The notes: a model not told the origin generated them from the letters alone. Positions 15,320 through 25,848 are shown, counted from the first letter of the stretch. The stretch: DNA of 64,000 bases from Sulfitobacter sp. EhC04 (GCF_001650875.1 NZ_LXYI01000015.1:1-64000); one strand, 5' to 3'. Made by a program: numbers and translations.

Positions 15320-15919
15320 CTACCTTGTGGGCGCGCTGCCCGGACTGCCCGTGTCGAACAGGCTGTTGGGCAATGATCCGCCCTTTTGCAGGTCCCCCAG
15401 CACCACGGTTGTGACCGAACCGTTGCCGTCATTGATGATCCATTGGCGCAGTTCCACCGGGTTGCCGGTGAACTTCAACTGGATGTTGCCGTATTGCGGG
15501 TTTTCAGGGTCCTGTGCCGTCACCACCGTGGCGGTGCCGTCATAGGAATGGCCGGTGACCATATTGGCGCGTGCCAGGTCCACCTGTTTGGCCAGGATGA
15601 TCGACAGCGGGGTGCGCGACAGCGGATAGCTTTCTGCGGGCTGGTTCGACTTCTTGTCATAGATCACCACGGTATTCGCGCCGGCGACCACCAGCGCGGA
15701 TTCAGGCGGGTTGTATTCGAACCGCACCTTGCCCGGCCGTTTGATATAGATGGTGCCGGTGCTGATCGACCCGTCATCATTGATCTGGGTAAAGTCGCCC
15801 TTGGCGGTCTGAAGCTGGTTCAGATAGGCCGATATGTCGTTCAGCGGCAGTTTTTGCGCCATTGCCGCAACGGGGCTCAGCAGGGCAAGTGCAAGTACGA
15901 TGGGTTTCATCAGTCGCAT
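15320..15919 (-). CDS. lolA: Outer-membrane lipoprotein carrier protein LolA
   Basis: The 199-residue product has a signal peptide (MRLMKPIVLALALLSPVAAMAQ) and the LolA core: QTAKGDFTQI, GTIYIKRPGKVRFEY, VVIYDKKSNQ and LSIILAKQVDL. LolA escorts lipoproteins across the periplasm from LolCDE to LolB; alphaproteobacteria usually lack LolB, so LolA acts alone. AGGA 8 bases upstream supports the ATG at 15919. It lies downstream of ftsK on the same strand, as in many alphaproteobacteria, but the strong ftsK terminator at 16070-16100 separates the two. Confidence 0.92.
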   Translation of the reverse strand: MRLMKPIVLALALLSPVAAMAQKLPLNDISAYLNQLQTAKGDFTQINDDGSISTGTIYIKRPGKVRFEYNPPESALVVAGANTVVIYDKKSNQPAESYPLSRTPLSIILAKQVDLARANMVTGHSYDGTATVVTAQDPENPQYGNIQLKFTGNPVELRQWIINDGNGSVTTVVLGDLQKGGSLPNSLFDTGSPGSAPTR

Positions 15920-16069
15920 TGTGATCTTCCTGTGTTTCAGTTGGAACAGACATAGGGCGGAACCCGGTGATATGCGATATCAGGTCGCGGTTTTCTGCTT
16001 ACCGGCGTGACGCATTGCCTATCGGGGGTGGTGTCAGGCCCCGGCAGTCAGGGCCGCAGTACGTCGCAT

Positions 16070-16100
16070 AAAAAAGCCGCCGGTTGGCGTGACCGGCGGC
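16070..16100 (-). terminator. Rho-independent terminator of ftsK
   Basis: On the minus strand GCCGCCGGT and ACCGGCGGC form a 9-bp stem with a 7-base loop, followed by TTTTTT. It lies 42 bases after the ftsK stop codon. Confidence 0.88.
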
Positions 16101-16122
16101 TGTTGGCGCATCTAGCGAACAG

Positions 16123-16141
16123 GGCTTGAAGGAGGTAAGCC
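16123..16141 (-). promoter_or_regulatory. Anti-Shine-Dalgarno stem-loop directly after the ftsK stop
   Basis: The transcript reads GGCUUACCUCCUUCAAGCC: a 5-bp stem (GGCUU/AAGCC) presenting the loop ACCUCCUUC. The loop contains ACCUCCUU, identical to the usual 3' tail of 16S rRNA. It starts at the base after the ftsK stop codon and is followed by the terminator at 16070-16100. Confidence 0.5.
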
Positions 16142-19129
16142 TTATCCCTGTTCCGGCACCAGTATCTCGCGTTTGCCCACATGGTTGGCTGGAGAGACGA
16201 GGCCCTCGTCCTCCATCTGCTCCACCAGGCGGGCGGCCTTGTTGTAGCCGATGGCCAGCTTGCGCTGGATGTAGGATGTCGAACACTTGCGGTCCTTGAT
16301 CACCACCTGCACGGCGGTGTCATAAAGCGCGTCCTCGCCATCGGTATTGCCGCCTGTGTTCAGCCCCAGCACCGCGTCGATGTCGCTTTCCTTGTCATCG
16401 GCCGGGCCTTGCACCACGCCGGAGACATAGTCAGGCTCGCCGAACTGCTTGAGGTGGTTGACGATTTCCTCGACTTCCTCGTCTGATACGAATGGGCCAT
16501 GGCAGCGGGTGATCTTGGCCCCACCCGCCATATACAGCATGTCGCCCATGCCCAGAAGCTGCTCGGCACCCATCTCGCCCAGGATCGTGCGGCTGTCGAT
16601 CTTGGAGGTCACCTGGAAGGAAATCCTTGTGGGGAAGTTCGCCTTGATCGTGCCGGTGATCACGTCGACCGAGGGGCGCTGTGTCGCCATGATCAGGTGG
16701 ATGCCCGACGCCCGTGCCATCTGGGCAAGGCGCTGGATGCAGGCTTCGATTTCCTTGCCCGCGACCATCATCAGGTCGGCCATCTCGTCCACGATGACGA
16801 CGATATAGGGCAGCGCCACCGGGGTTGTTTCCTCGGTCTCGAAGATCGGTTCTCCGGTGTCCTCGTCAAAGCCGGTCTGAACGGTGCGGCTGAAGAGTTC
16901 GCCCTTGGCCAGCGCATCGCGCACGCGGCCATTATAGCCTTCGATGTTGCGCACGCCCATCTTGGACATCTTGCGATAGCGTTCTTCCATTTCGCCCACG
17001 GTCCATTTCAGAGCGACAACGGCCTTTTTGGGGTCGGTGACAACCGGGGACAGCAGGTGCGGGATGCCGTCATAGACGGAGAGTTCCAGCATCTTGGGGT
17101 CGATCATGATCAGGCGGCATTCCTGCGGTGTCAGCTTGTAGAGCAGCGACAGGATCATCGTGTTGATGGCCACGGATTTACCGGACCCGGTGGTCCCCGC
17201 GATCAGCAGGTGGGGCATCTTGGCGAGGTTCGCCACAATGGGATCACCGCCGATGTCCTTGCCCAGCGCCAGCGGCAGGCGTTGGTTGCCATCGCCAAAG
17301 TCGCGGCTGGACAGGATCTCGCGCAGGACCACCTTTTCGCGGTTCTCGTTGGGCAGTTCGATGCCGATCACGCTGCGCCCCGGCACGGTGGAGACACGGG
17401 CGGAGAGCGCGGCCATGGAGCGCGCAATGTCGTCGGCCAGACCGATCACGCGGCTTGCCTTGAGGCCCGGTGCCGGTTCCAACTCGTACATGGTCACCAC
17501 GGGGCCAGGGCGCACCGCGACGATCTCGCCCTTGACGCCGTAGTCATCCAATACCGTTTCCAGCATCCGCGCGTTCTCTTCCAGTGCCTCGTCGCTGAGG
17601 TGCAGGCGCTGCACGGTGTCGGGGCTTTCCAGCAGGTTCAGCGGCGGCAGTTCGAAACCGGGATGGGTGTCTTCGAAGGTCAGGGTCGGCTGGGCTTCGG
17701 CCTGGGCCTGTCTGGAGGGCTGCACCGGTTTGCGGGTCGGTTGCTGCACCACGACGCGGCGCGGCTCGGCCACGGGGATGGAGGGGGTTTCCGGTGCGGC
17801 CTGGTGCAGCGGCAGGACATCGGGTTGCCCGGCGGTGTCAGCTTCGTCGTATGAATCGTAGCTGTCGTCCACCGGCGCGTATGACAGCGGTTCCTCTGCC
17901 ACGGGTGGTTGCGCTGCCATAGTGGCGGCGCCGGTGCCAGAGATCGACAGACGGGATGCCGTCAGAGGCGGCTCTGCCCGGCCGGCCTGCGCGGCTTGCG
18001 ATGTCAGGGGCGGCTCGGGCGGCAATTGCCCGGCAGGTGCGGTTTTCAACAGCAGCGGATCAGGCCCCCTGCCCCGCCCCCGCGTGAGCGGTGCGGTTGT
18101 CGGCGTATGTACCGCCGTGGTGCTGCGCACGCGATTCTTGATCACATCCGCGATCTTGGACTTGATGCGGTCGCTGCCCGGTTCTTCCTCTTCCACCACG
18201 GCGTCGGAATATGTTTCCACCAGTTCGGGCTCCGGCATCGGGTCGGGGCGTTTGATCAATCCGGGCATACGGCCCAGCAGGCTGGATTTGGCCGGTTCGA
18301 CCTGCGGATGGGTTTCAAGCACCGGTTCGGCACGGGGCATGTTGCGCTGGACCGCCACTGCCGACACTTCCTGCTGTGCGGCAAAGGCCGCGTTCTCTTC
18401 TGCCTCGATGCGCAGACGTTCGCGCCGCTCGGATTGGCGGGCCTGCAAGGTCTGGGCCGCATGCACGGCACCGGACGCGCCGCGCCCCATGATGTTCATC
18501 ATCGTGGCATAGGCCATGATGGTGCCCACCAGCAGGAAGCGGCCAATGCGGTTCAGTTCGGCCCTGGTGAAACCGAGCACAAAAGCGCCCAGTGCCAGAA
18601 TGCCCAGCCCCATGACCACGGACATGAATTTCACGGTAAAGGTCGATCCGATCGGCAGGATCGTCAGGATCGCGCCCATCACGGTATCGCCAAACAGACC
18701 ACCCAGACCAAAGCTGTGGGTCTGAAGCCATTCCGGTCCCGGTGCCAGGGTTGCGGCATAGATCGAGCCAAGGGCCACGGCAATCGGCGCAAAGATCAAT
18801 CGGCCCAATGCGCGGTCCTGTCCCCAGTGCAGTGCAAACCGCCCCCCCCAGAACAAAAGGATTGCGGCCAGCCCCCATGCGCCCCAGCCCACGATCATGA
18901 ACAGCGGTGCGGCGATGGAGGCGCCCATGCGGCCCATCCAGTTCTGCACCGGCGCATCGGTTGAGACCATCCAGTTGGGATCGTCCGGCGTGTAGCTGCC
19001 GATCATCATTGCGGCCATCACGCCCAGCATGATCAGCGCCAGACCCAACAGTTCCTTGCCGCGTTTTTCCAGCGCCTCGGTCATGTTGCTGTCCAGCAGG
19101 GGGTCACGCCCACGGGTCTGATATGCCAT
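16142..19129 (-). CDS. ftsK: DNA translocase FtsK
   Basis: This 995-residue protein has a membrane domain of four to five helices within the first 200 residues, then a Pro/Glu-rich variable linker (about 220-500), the ATP motor and a C-terminal gamma domain. Walker A is [17 protein letters not shown] (near residue 643), Walker B is [13 protein letters not shown] (near 778), and the winged-helix gamma domain ([29 protein letters not shown]) reads KOPS sites. FtsK pumps the terminus region through the septum and activates XerCD at dif. GAGGA upstream supports the ATG at 19129. The gene is 17 bases from the aminotransferase gene stop and probably in one operon with it. Confidence 0.95.
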   Translation of the reverse strand: MAYQTRGRDPLLDSNMTEALEKRGKELLGLALIMLGVMAAMMIGSYTPDDPNWMVSTDAPVQNWMGRMGASIAAPLFMIVGWGAWGLAAILLFWGGRFALHWGQDRALGRLIFAPIAVALGSIYAATLAPGPEWLQTHSFGLGGLFGDTVMGAILTILPIGSTFTVKFMSVVMGLGILALGAFVLGFTRAELNRIGRFLLVGTIMAYATMMNIMGRGASGAVHAAQTLQARQSERRERLRIEAEENAAFAAQQEVSAVAVQRNMPRAEPVLETHPQVEPAKSSLLGRMPGLIKRPDPMPEPELVETYSDAVVEEEEPGSDRIKSKIADVIKNRVRSTTAVHTPTTAPLTRGRGRGPDPLLLKTAPAGQLPPEPPLTSQAAQAGRAEPPLTASRLSISGTGAATMAAQPPVAEEPLSYAPVDDSYDSYDEADTAGQPDVLPLHQAAPETPSIPVAEPRRVVVQQPTRKPVQPSRQAQAEAQPTLTFEDTHPGFELPPLNLLESPDTVQRLHLSDEALEENARMLETVLDDYGVKGEIVAVRPGPVVTMYELEPAPGLKASRVIGLADDIARSMAALSARVSTVPGRSVIGIELPNENREKVVLREILSSRDFGDGNQRLPLALGKDIGGDPIVANLAKMPHLLIAGTTGSGKSVAINTMILSLLYKLTPQECRLIMIDPKMLELSVYDGIPHLLSPVVTDPKKAVVALKWTVGEMEERYRKMSKMGVRNIEGYNGRVRDALAKGELFSRTVQTGFDEDTGEPIFETEETTPVALPYIVVIVDEMADLMMVAGKEIEACIQRLAQMARASGIHLIMATQRPSVDVITGTIKANFPTRISFQVTSKIDSRTILGEMGAEQLLGMGDMLYMAGGAKITRCHGPFVSDEEVEEIVNHLKQFGEPDYVSGVVQGPADDKESDIDAVLGLNTGGNTDGEDALYDTAVQVVIKDRKCSTSYIQRKLAIGYNKAARLVEQMEDEGLVSPANHVGKREILVPEQG

Positions 19130-19146
19130 TGCTCGTTTCCTCGTTC

Positions 19147-20334
19147 TCAAGTCGGATAAAGGCAGTCGCGGATCAGTTCCAATCCGCGTGCCGTTTCATC
19201 TTTGGGGGCCACCAGGGCGACCCGGATGTACTTTTTACCGGGGTTTCCCACCCCTTCAACGTCCTGCGCCAGATAACCGCCCGGCAAGACCTTCACGCCA
19301 GTTTCTTTCCACAGCTTCAGGGCTGCGGCCTCGTCGTCCTCGACCGGAAGCCAGAGGAAGAATCCGGCCTCCGGGCTGTGATAGCCGGGCACATTGCCCA
19401 GGATGCGGTCCGCGATCCGGTATTTCTCAAGGTAAAGCGCCCGGTTTTCAACCACATGCACCTCGTCGTCCCAGACAGCGGCGGCGGCGGCCTGCAAGGG
19501 CAGCGGCAGCGGTGCGCCTGCGTAGTTGCGCAGCTGCTTGACCTCGCGAATGGTCTCGGGGCCGGAGGCGACAAAGCCGGAGCGCAGGCCCGGCAGGTTG
19601 GAGCGTTTCGACAGCGAATGAAAGATCACCACGCGGTTGCGGTCGGTGCCCAGTTCCTCGGCCACCTGCAATGCGCCGACGGGCGGCGTGTCGCGGTAGA
19701 TCTCTGAATAGCATTCATCGGCAAAAATCTTGAAATCGTGCTTTTCGGCCAGGTCGATCAGCCTGGTCCAGTAGTCACGCGATGCGACAGCGCCCTGCGG
19801 GTTGGCGGGCGAACAGATGTAGCAGGCCGTGGTCCGGTTCAGGATTGCGGGATCAACGCTGTGGAAGTCGGGCAGATGCCCGGTTTCCTCGGTGGCATTG
19901 ACCATGATCGGGTCCGAATTGCCGGAAATCGCGCCAATCATATAGACCTGATAGAAGGGGTTCGGCATCAGGATGGCAGGTTTCTGGCCGTCCTTGGTTT
20001 CGGGGCAAAGGGCAATCACCGCGTTGTACAGACCTTCGCGGGTGCCGTTCAGGGCCATCACTTCACTGTCGGGGTCCATGTCCACGCCATAGCGGCGCTT
20101 GATCCAGCCCGCGATAGAGGCGCGCAGTTGCGGCGAGCCATCGTTCGGAGGATAGCTGTTAAACCCTTCCGCAGCTTCGACAATCCTGTCCGTGACCCAT
20201 GCCGGGAAGGCATGTTTCGGCTCCCCGATTGTCATCTGGATCAATGGTCCACCACCTTCGTGCACGTCCAGAAGGGCGCGCAGGCGCGGCCACGCATGGG
20301 CCGGAAGGTTCGAAAACCGCTCAGGATAGAACAT
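19147..20334 (-). CDS. Class I/II PLP aminotransferase, DapC-like
   Basis: This 395-residue fold-type I aminotransferase has [19 protein letters not shown] and the PLP lysine in [19 protein letters not shown], which is the form seen in succinyldiaminopimelate aminotransferases (DapC). The substrate-binding arginine is in KYIRVALV near the C-terminus. If it is DapC, it makes N-succinyl-LL-2,6-diaminopimelate for lysine and peptidoglycan. The window also contains asd, an earlier step of the same pathway. Function as a general aminotransferase cannot be excluded. AGG precedes the ATG at 20334. Confidence 0.8.
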   Translation of the reverse strand: MFYPERFSNLPAHAWPRLRALLDVHEGGGPLIQMTIGEPKHAFPAWVTDRIVEAAEGFNSYPPNDGSPQLRASIAGWIKRRYGVDMDPDSEVMALNGTREGLYNAVIALCPETKDGQKPAILMPNPFYQVYMIGAISGNSDPIMVNATEETGHLPDFHSVDPAILNRTTACYICSPANPQGAVASRDYWTRLIDLAEKHDFKIFADECYSEIYRDTPPVGALQVAEELGTDRNRVVIFHSLSKRSNLPGLRSGFVASGPETIREVKQLRNYAGAPLPLPLQAAAAAVWDDEVHVVENRALYLEKYRIADRILGNVPGYHSPEAGFFLWLPVEDDEAAALKLWKETGVKVLPGGYLAQDVEGVGNPGKKYIRVALVAPKDETARGLELIRDCLYPT

Positions 20335-20451
20335 TACAACTGCCTCGGATCGGGATCGTTATCGCCCCGTTTGTTTCAAAGTACCCAAGGTGCTGCCTGC
20401 CGTCCAGAAAAACCGGCGCAAGCTCAGCGTGTTGTGGTATTTAGGCCAATC

Positions 20452-21780
20452 TCAGACCAGCATTTCCTCGACCGCCGCGCCAAGTCTCAAAAGCTGTTCT
20501 TCCATATGTGGGGGGCACATCAGCATCAGACCACAAGAGGGAGTATCCGTCGGCAGGGTGAGCGCGCATAATCCCATCAGGTTGCCGATGCGGGTGTTGC
20601 GCAGGGTCAAGAGATTTTCAGAGACATAATAGTCATGGTCTTGTTGCAGTTTCGCAAGCGACGGCGGCAGCAGGGCGGCGGTCGGCAACAGGACCGCGTC
20701 GTAACCCGCGACTGCCGCGTCATAGCCTGCGCGCAACGCGTCCAGCTTTGCCCATGCCGCCACGTAATCCGGCCCGGAAAAGCCTTTGCCCAGGCGAAAC
20801 CGTTCCAGAATCTCGCTGAACATCGCATCGGGGTTCGCCTCGATCACATCGCGCCACAGGCCGTAAGCCTCTGCCGTATATAGACAACTGCTGAGCGGCA
20901 TCGCCTCTGCCACCTCGGGAATGTCGATTTCGGTGATCTGGGCTCCGGCCTCTGTCAGGCGGGCAATCGTCGCCTCGAATGCGGCGGCGGGGGTCTCGCG
21001 GAGGTCGTCCATCGCGGTGGTGCGCAGGACCGCGAAACGGCGCCCTTCCAGATCACTGTGACGCAGATCGGCAGATTTTTCCCCAGCCATGGCGGCAAGC
21101 AGCAGGCTGGCGTCCTCGACCGACCGGCACAGCGGGCCAATTGTGTCGAATTTCAGGGCCAGCGGGACAACACCCTCAAGGCTGAGCCGCCCCGATGTTG
21201 TCTTGAGCCCCACCAGATCGTTCCAGGCGGCAGGAACACGCACCGAGCCGCCGGTGTCAGAGCCGATGGCGGCAGCGGCCAGCCCGAAGGCCACCGACGC
21301 CGCAGCGCCGGAGGACGACCCGCCGGAAACGGCGTTTTCATCGTTGATGCAGGGCGGTGTCGCGGTGCTGGGGTTATGGCCGAGGCCAGAAAAGGCCAGT
21401 TCGCTCATATGGGTCTTGCCCAGACAGACCAGCCCGGCGGCAGTCGCATTGGCCAAAACCACCGCATCGCGGTCCGGCACGCGCCCTTCCAGCAGTCTGG
21501 ACCCGGCTTCGGTCGCCGTGCCTGCGGTATCAAAGAGGTCTTTCCAGGAGATCGGCACGCCGTCGAGCGGGGACAGCCGTTGCCCCGCCCTGGCGCGGAC
21601 GGCGGCGGCGCGGGCCTCTGCCAGGGCGCGGTCGGCGGTGACGCGGGCATAGATGCGGTCCCGCAGGGGGTGCGCCGCGATGGCATCCAGATAGGTCTGG
21701 CACAGGGCCACCGGATCAATATTCTTTGCCGCGATGCCGCGCCCCAGATCCGCGGCGGTCATGGTCAGCCAGTCTTGCAT
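20452..21780 (-). CDS. Amidase signature family protein
   Basis: The 442-residue product is an amidase-signature hydrolase. The Ser-cisSer-Lys catalytic set is visible: Lys in PISWKDLFDTAG, the cis-Ser in AVSGGSSSGAAAS and the nucleophilic Ser in IGSDTGGSVRVPAAW. Substrates in the family range from simple amides to Glu-tRNA(Gln); there is no GatB or GatC partner here and the sequence is not GatA-like in its C-terminus, so a free amidase is more likely. The ATG at 21780 follows AGGGGA at good spacing. It is 117 bases upstream of the aminotransferase gene. Confidence 0.88.
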   Translation of the reverse strand: MQDWLTMTAADLGRGIAAKNIDPVALCQTYLDAIAAHPLRDRIYARVTADRALAEARAAAVRARAGQRLSPLDGVPISWKDLFDTAGTATEAGSRLLEGRVPDRDAVVLANATAAGLVCLGKTHMSELAFSGLGHNPSTATPPCINDENAVSGGSSSGAAASVAFGLAAAAIGSDTGGSVRVPAAWNDLVGLKTTSGRLSLEGVVPLALKFDTIGPLCRSVEDASLLLAAMAGEKSADLRHSDLEGRRFAVLRTTAMDDLRETPAAAFEATIARLTEAGAQITEIDIPEVAEAMPLSSCLYTAEAYGLWRDVIEANPDAMFSEILERFRLGKGFSGPDYVAAWAKLDALRAGYDAAVAGYDAVLLPTAALLPPSLAKLQQDHDYYVSENLLTLRNTRIGNLMGLCALTLPTDTPSCGLMLMCPPHMEEQLLRLGAAVEEMLV

Positions 21781-21860
21781 GTTAGGTCCCCTGATTTTCG
21801 CAGACGGTAGCGACCACAGCGCGCATGGACAATCCCCGAGCGACCGCCATATCAAGGGGC

Positions 21861-23087
21861 ATGAAATTCGATACCGATATTGCCATCATCGGCGGCGGCC
21901 TGAATGGCCCGGTCCTGGCGCTTGCACTTGCCGGTTCGGGGCTGCGGGTGACGTTGATCGACGCGCTTGAGATCAAGATCCGCAGGAATGCGGGCTTTGA
22001 CGGGCGGTCCTATGCGCTGGCGCTGTCTTCTACCCGGATGCTGGAGGCGCTTGGCCTTTGGCAGGGGATCGCGGATCAGGCCCAGCCCATGCTGGAGATC
22101 AAGGTGACAGACGGGCGCGCGGGCGACAGGCCGTCACCGATGTTCATGCATTTCGACCATGCCGAGATCGAGGAAGGCCCGATGGGCTTTATGGTGGAAG
22201 ACCGGCATTTGCGGCGGCATCTGCTGGATGCGGTCAAGGCGGACAAGCGCATCCGCCAGATGAACGGCGAAACTGTCATCGGCCAGAGCGCGGATGCCGC
22301 CGGCATCACGCTCACGCTGGCCAGCGGCGGGTCGCTGCGGGCGCGCCTTGCCGTGGGGGCCGATGGGCGCAGCACGGGCACCGGACGGCGTGCGGGGATC
22401 GGGCGGGTTGAATGGGCCTATTGCCAGACCGCGCTGGTATGCGCGATTGAACATGCGGCACCGCATCACGGTATCGCGCATCAGTTGTTCATGCCATCCG
22501 GGCCGCTGGCCATCCTGCCGCTGCGCGGCAACAGATCCGCCATCGTCTGGAGCGAGACGGCCGAGACCGCCAAGGCGATCAACGCGCTGTCCGATGCGGC
22601 CTATCTGGAGGTGTTGCGGCCACGGATCGGTGATTTCATGGGAGAGATCGGTCTGGCAGGGGCGCGCTATACCTATCCGCTGAGCCTGTCGCTGGCGCAG
22701 AATATGGTGGCACAGAGGGTGGCCCTGGTCGGCGATGCGGCCCATGGGGTGCATCCGATTGCCGGACAGGGGTTGAACGCGGGGCTGCGGGATGTCGCGG
22801 CATTGGCAGAGGTGATTGCCGATGCCCGGCGGCGCGGCGAGGACCCCGGTTCTGACGCGGCACTGGCGCGCTATCAGGAATGGCGGCGTTTCGACAATGC
22901 GTCGCTTGCTCTGGCGACCGATAGTTTCAACCGTCTGTTTTCGAACGACAACCCGGTGATCCGTTTGGCGCGCGACATCGGGATGGCCGCCGTGAACGCG
23001 CTGCCCGGCCTGCGGCGCGGTTTCATCCGCGAAGCTGCCGGTCTGACCGGAGAGCTGCCAAGACTGATGCAGGGCAAGGTGCTGTGA
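21861..23087 (+). CDS. UbiH/UbiF/VisC/COQ6-family FAD monooxygenase
   Basis: This 408-residue flavoprotein hydroxylase has the N-terminal FAD motif DIAIIGGGLNGPVLALAL, the middle DG motif (LAVGADGRSTGTGRRAG) and the second FAD motif RVALVGDAAHGVHPIAGQGLNAGLRDVAALAE, which is nearly the UbiH family consensus. It probably hydroxylates the ubiquinone ring; which position is not clear. The ATG at 21861 gives the standard N-terminus, although its upstream AAGGGG is close; an ATG at 21825 is possible. Divergent from the amidase gene. Confidence 0.85.
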   Translation: MKFDTDIAIIGGGLNGPVLALALAGSGLRVTLIDALEIKIRRNAGFDGRSYALALSSTRMLEALGLWQGIADQAQPMLEIKVTDGRAGDRPSPMFMHFDHAEIEEGPMGFMVEDRHLRRHLLDAVKADKRIRQMNGETVIGQSADAAGITLTLASGGSLRARLAVGADGRSTGTGRRAGIGRVEWAYCQTALVCAIEHAAPHHGIAHQLFMPSGPLAILPLRGNRSAIVWSETAETAKAINALSDAAYLEVLRPRIGDFMGEIGLAGARYTYPLSLSLAQNMVAQRVALVGDAAHGVHPIAGQGLNAGLRDVAALAEVIADARRRGEDPGSDAALARYQEWRRFDNASLALATDSFNRLFSNDNPVIRLARDIGMAAVNALPGLRRGFIREAAGLTGELPRLMQGKVL

Positions 23088-23099
23088 TCCGAAGAGGGG

Positions 23100-23282
23100 T
23101 CAGCCCAGTTTGCGGGCTTCGTCGATCAGCATGACCGGGATGCCGTTTCGGATCGGATAGGCCAGACCGGCGGCCCTTGAGATCAGTTCCTGATTTTCCG
23201 CATCATATTCCAGCGTTGTCTGATTGCGCGGACAGATCAGGGCATCCAGCATGCGGCGGTCAAAGATCGGGGTCTCGGTCAT
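23100..23282 (-). CDS. Trm112-family protein
   Basis: The 60-residue product is a small Trm112/YcaR-type protein: [16 protein letters not shown] at the N-terminus and [18 protein letters not shown] at the end. In eukaryotes and archaea Trm112 activates methyltransferases; bacterial members are often encoded near LPS or RNA-modification genes. Only the first of the usual zinc cysteine pair is visible (ICPRN lacks the second Cys), common among bacterial forms. ATGA overlap with the LON-domain gene shows coupling. Confidence 0.85.
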   Translation of the reverse strand: MTETPIFDRRMLDALICPRNQTTLEYDAENQELISRAAGLAYPIRNGIPVMLIDEARKLG

Positions 23283-23923
23283 TGTATCAATCCTTCGTCA
23301 TGGCCGCCGCGCATGGCGTATTCGATCAGGGTCACCAGGGTCTCGCGCCGGGTCTGGAGCGAGGGTGCCTCAAGCAGGGCCTGTTTGTCCTCTGCGTCGA
23401 AGTCGAGCATCATCGAAAGTGAATTGATCAGCAATTCATCTTCCGCCTCTTTCAGCGTGCTCCAGTCGGCGGAAAGGCCGCGGGTTTCGAAATAGCGGCC
23501 CAGCAGGTCCATGAGGGGTTTGCGGCTGAAGTTGGCGTCCTGTTCCTCGTCGCCCAGGTCGCGTTCAAAACCGTCCCATTTCACGTCGCATCTGCGGTAG
23601 GGGCTGAAGCCCTCGACCTCTTTGATCACCCGAAAGCGGGACACGCCGCTGAGCGTGATCATATAGCGGCCATCCTCGGTTTCGGAGAACTGGGTGATGC
23701 GCCCGGCGCAACCGATGCTGTGCAGACCGGGCCCCTGGCGGCCCGGCACCGGGTTGGGCTGGATCATCCCGATCAGCCTGCCATCGGTCTTCAACGCGTC
23801 GGCAATCATCTGCAGATAGCGCGGTTCGAAGATGTGCAGGGGCAATCGCGAGCGGGGGAGAAGCAAGGCTCCCGCCAGTGGAAAGATCGCGATCGTATCT
23901 GGCAGCTCTGTTTGCTTTATCAT
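23279..23923 (-). CDS. LON peptidase substrate-binding-domain protein
   Basis: This 214-residue protein consists only of the N-terminal substrate-binding domain of Lon ([29 protein letters not shown], then [29 protein letters not shown]). There is no AAA or protease domain. Function is not established for the stand-alone family. It sits between cnoX (27 bases upstream) and the Trm112 gene (4-base overlap), a cluster conserved in alphaproteobacteria. A proteostasis role is suggested by the neighbouring co-chaperone gene. Confidence 0.88.
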   Translation of the reverse strand: MIKQTELPDTIAIFPLAGALLLPRSRLPLHIFEPRYLQMIADALKTDGRLIGMIQPNPVPGRQGPGLHSIGCAGRITQFSETEDGRYMITLSGVSRFRVIKEVEGFSPYRRCDVKWDGFERDLGDEEQDANFSRKPLMDLLGRYFETRGLSADWSTLKEAEDELLINSLSMMLDFDAEDKQALLEAPSLQTRRETLVTLIEYAMRGGHDEGLIQ

Positions 23924-23950
23924 GGCCTAGCACCTAGCGCATGCGCAGGA

Positions 23951-24865
23951 TCAGGCAAATATCATCGAGCTTAATTTGCGACGCCCGTTCAAGACCACGG
24001 GATCGTTGGGTTTCAGCGCATCGAAGATCGTGAACAACTGCGTTTTCGCGGCACCGTCGTTCCATTCGCGGTCGCGGCGGAACAGATCCAGAAGATGGGT
24101 CACCGCCAGTTCGGCATCGCCCTTGGCATAAAGCGCCTGGGCCAGGTCGAACCTTGCCTGATGGTTGTCGGGTTCCGCGTCCACGGTGGCGGTTAGTTCG
24201 GCAACCGGGCCTGCGTTTTCCGCCTGCCGTGCCAGTTCGAGCTGGGCAAAGGCGGCTTCCAGTTCCGGGGCTTTGGAAATCTCGATCGGGGCACCGTTCA
24301 GCAGGGCCTCGGCCTGGTCCAGTTCGCCCATTGCGATATGGGCGCGGACCATGCCGCCATAGGCACCGGCGTGTTGCGGGTCTTCGCCCAGAATGGCAAC
24401 GAAGGTCTGTGCCGCATCCGCAGCCGCGCCTTCGGTCAGCATGTCCTCTGCCGCCTCCACAGCTTCGGCCAGCGCATCGCCCGGCGCTTCGCCACCGGCA
24501 GCCTTGATCACCTTGTCGACAAAGGCCTTGATCTCGGATTCCGGCAGGGCCCCCTGGAAGCCGTCGATTGGCTGGCCCTTGTAAAAGGCATAGACGGTCG
24601 GGATCGACTGGATCTGCAGCTGGCCCGCGATCATCTGCGCCTCGTCCACGTTCACCTTGGCCATCTTCACGGCACCCTTTGCGGCGGTCACCGCAGCCTC
24701 CAGCTGGGGGCCCAATGTCTTGCAGGGGCCGCACCAGGGGGCCCAGAAATCCACGATCACCGGTGTTGTCTGCGACGCCTCGACCACGTCGGTCATGAAT
24801 GTCGCTTCGCTGACATCCTTGATCAGGTCGGCGTCGGGTGCGTTGGCGGTCAGGTTCAGTTCCAT
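23951..24865 (-). CDS. cnoX: Thioredoxin-fold co-chaperone CnoX (YbbN-like)
   Basis: The 304-residue product has an N-terminal thioredoxin domain with an intact CGPC site (VDFWAPWCGPCKTLGPQLE, near residue 40) and a C-terminal TPR-like region of about 180 residues (repeated alanine-rich helices such as AEDMLTEGAAADAAQTFVAIL). CnoX protects proteins from over-oxidation by chlorine species and hands clients to GroEL. Escherichia coli CnoX lacks the first cysteine; here both are present, as in Caulobacter, which allows redox activity. GAGGAC precedes the ATG at 24865. Confidence 0.88.
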   Translation of the reverse strand: MELNLTANAPDADLIKDVSEATFMTDVVEASQTTPVIVDFWAPWCGPCKTLGPQLEAAVTAAKGAVKMAKVNVDEAQMIAGQLQIQSIPTVYAFYKGQPIDGFQGALPESEIKAFVDKVIKAAGGEAPGDALAEAVEAAEDMLTEGAAADAAQTFVAILGEDPQHAGAYGGMVRAHIAMGELDQAEALLNGAPIEISKAPELEAAFAQLELARQAENAGPVAELTATVDAEPDNHQARFDLAQALYAKGDAELAVTHLLDLFRRDREWNDGAAKTQLFTIFDALKPNDPVVLNGRRKLSSMIFA

Positions 24866-24920
24866 GGTCTTGTCCTCGCGTGTCAGCATTTGACCTTATA
24901 TGAGCGCTTGGGCGCGTGAA

Positions 24921-25709
24921 TCAAAGGTCAAAGGTTGCAAAAACCGGCGCGTGGTCGCTGGGTTGCTCCCATCCCCGCACGGCGCGCTGGATGTGGCTGG
25001 AGTGGGCGGCGTTGGAAATATCCGGCGTGGCCCAGACGTGATCGAGGCGACGGCCCTTGTCTGCCGTATCCCAATCAGCCGCGCGGTAGGACCACCAGCT
25101 GTACAGATTGCCCTGCGGAATGTCCTTGCGGGTGATGTCGACCCAGCCGCCCGCATCCTGTGTGGCACCCAGGGCTTCGACCTCCACCGGGGTGTGGCTG
25201 ACCACCTTCAGCAGTTTCTTGTGATCCCAGACGTCGTCCTCTCGGGGGGCGATGTTCAGATCGCCCACGAGAATCGCCTTTTGCGGCTTTTCGCCATGAA
25301 ACCAGTCGCGCATTTCTGCCAGATAATCCAGTTTCTGGCCGAATTTCTCGTTGATTGTCCGGTCGGGTTTGTCGCCACCGGCGGGCACGTAGAAGTTATG
25401 GATGGTTGTGCCGTTCTCCAGCCGGGCCGCGACGTGGCGGGCATGGCCGAGGGTCGCGAAATCGCGGTCCCCGGCATCTTGCAGCGGCAGTTTGGACAGG
25501 ATGGCAACGCCGTTGTAGCCTTTTTGCCCGCGCGCGACCATGTGGGTATATCCCGCCTGGCTGAATGCCTCTGTCGGGATCTTGTCGACCGGGCTTTTGC
25601 ATTCCTGCAGGCACAGGATGTCCGGCCCATGTTCAGCCAGCATTTTCAGGACAAGTCCTTCGCGGAGGCGGACCGAATTGATGTTCCAGGTGGCAAGGGT
25701 GAATGGCAT
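24921..25709 (-). CDS. xthA: Exodeoxyribonuclease III
   Basis: This 262-residue AP endonuclease/exonuclease has all family motifs: TLATWNINSVRLR, ILCLQECK (metal-binding Glu), GYNGVAILSK, ILVGDLNIAPREDDVWD and the terminal SDHAPVFATF (catalytic His). It incises at abasic sites in base-excision repair. GGAG precedes the ATG. It may be the first gene of the cnoX cluster (55 bases upstream of cnoX). Confidence 0.95.
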   Translation of the reverse strand: MPFTLATWNINSVRLREGLVLKMLAEHGPDILCLQECKSPVDKIPTEAFSQAGYTHMVARGQKGYNGVAILSKLPLQDAGDRDFATLGHARHVAARLENGTTIHNFYVPAGGDKPDRTINEKFGQKLDYLAEMRDWFHGEKPQKAILVGDLNIAPREDDVWDHKKLLKVVSHTPVEVEALGATQDAGGWVDITRKDIPQGNLYSWWSYRAADWDTADKGRRLDHVWATPDISNAAHSSHIQRAVRGWEQPSDHAPVFATFDL

Positions 25710-25821
25710 GGGATGCTCCGTCTGTGACCTTGGGCAGGTTAACCGCTCGGGCGGGGGAGCGCCACCAGGTCACGTCCTCCCTGCCGGACATATTCGCCGG
25801 ACGAGGTAGATCATAGCGAAG

Positions 25822-25848
25822 AAAAAAGGCCGGGCACGAAGCCCGGCC
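25822..25848 (-). terminator. Rho-independent terminator downstream of cenR
   Basis: On the minus strand GGCCGGGC-TTCGT-GCCCGGCC forms an 8-bp stem and is followed by TTTTTT. It ends the cenR transcript about 125 bases beyond the stop codon, which leaves an unusually long structured 3' UTR. Confidence 0.9.

Noticed and set aside
16499-17854. 451-codon open frame on the plus strand
   Set aside because: Antisense to ftsK; no motif, biased composition.
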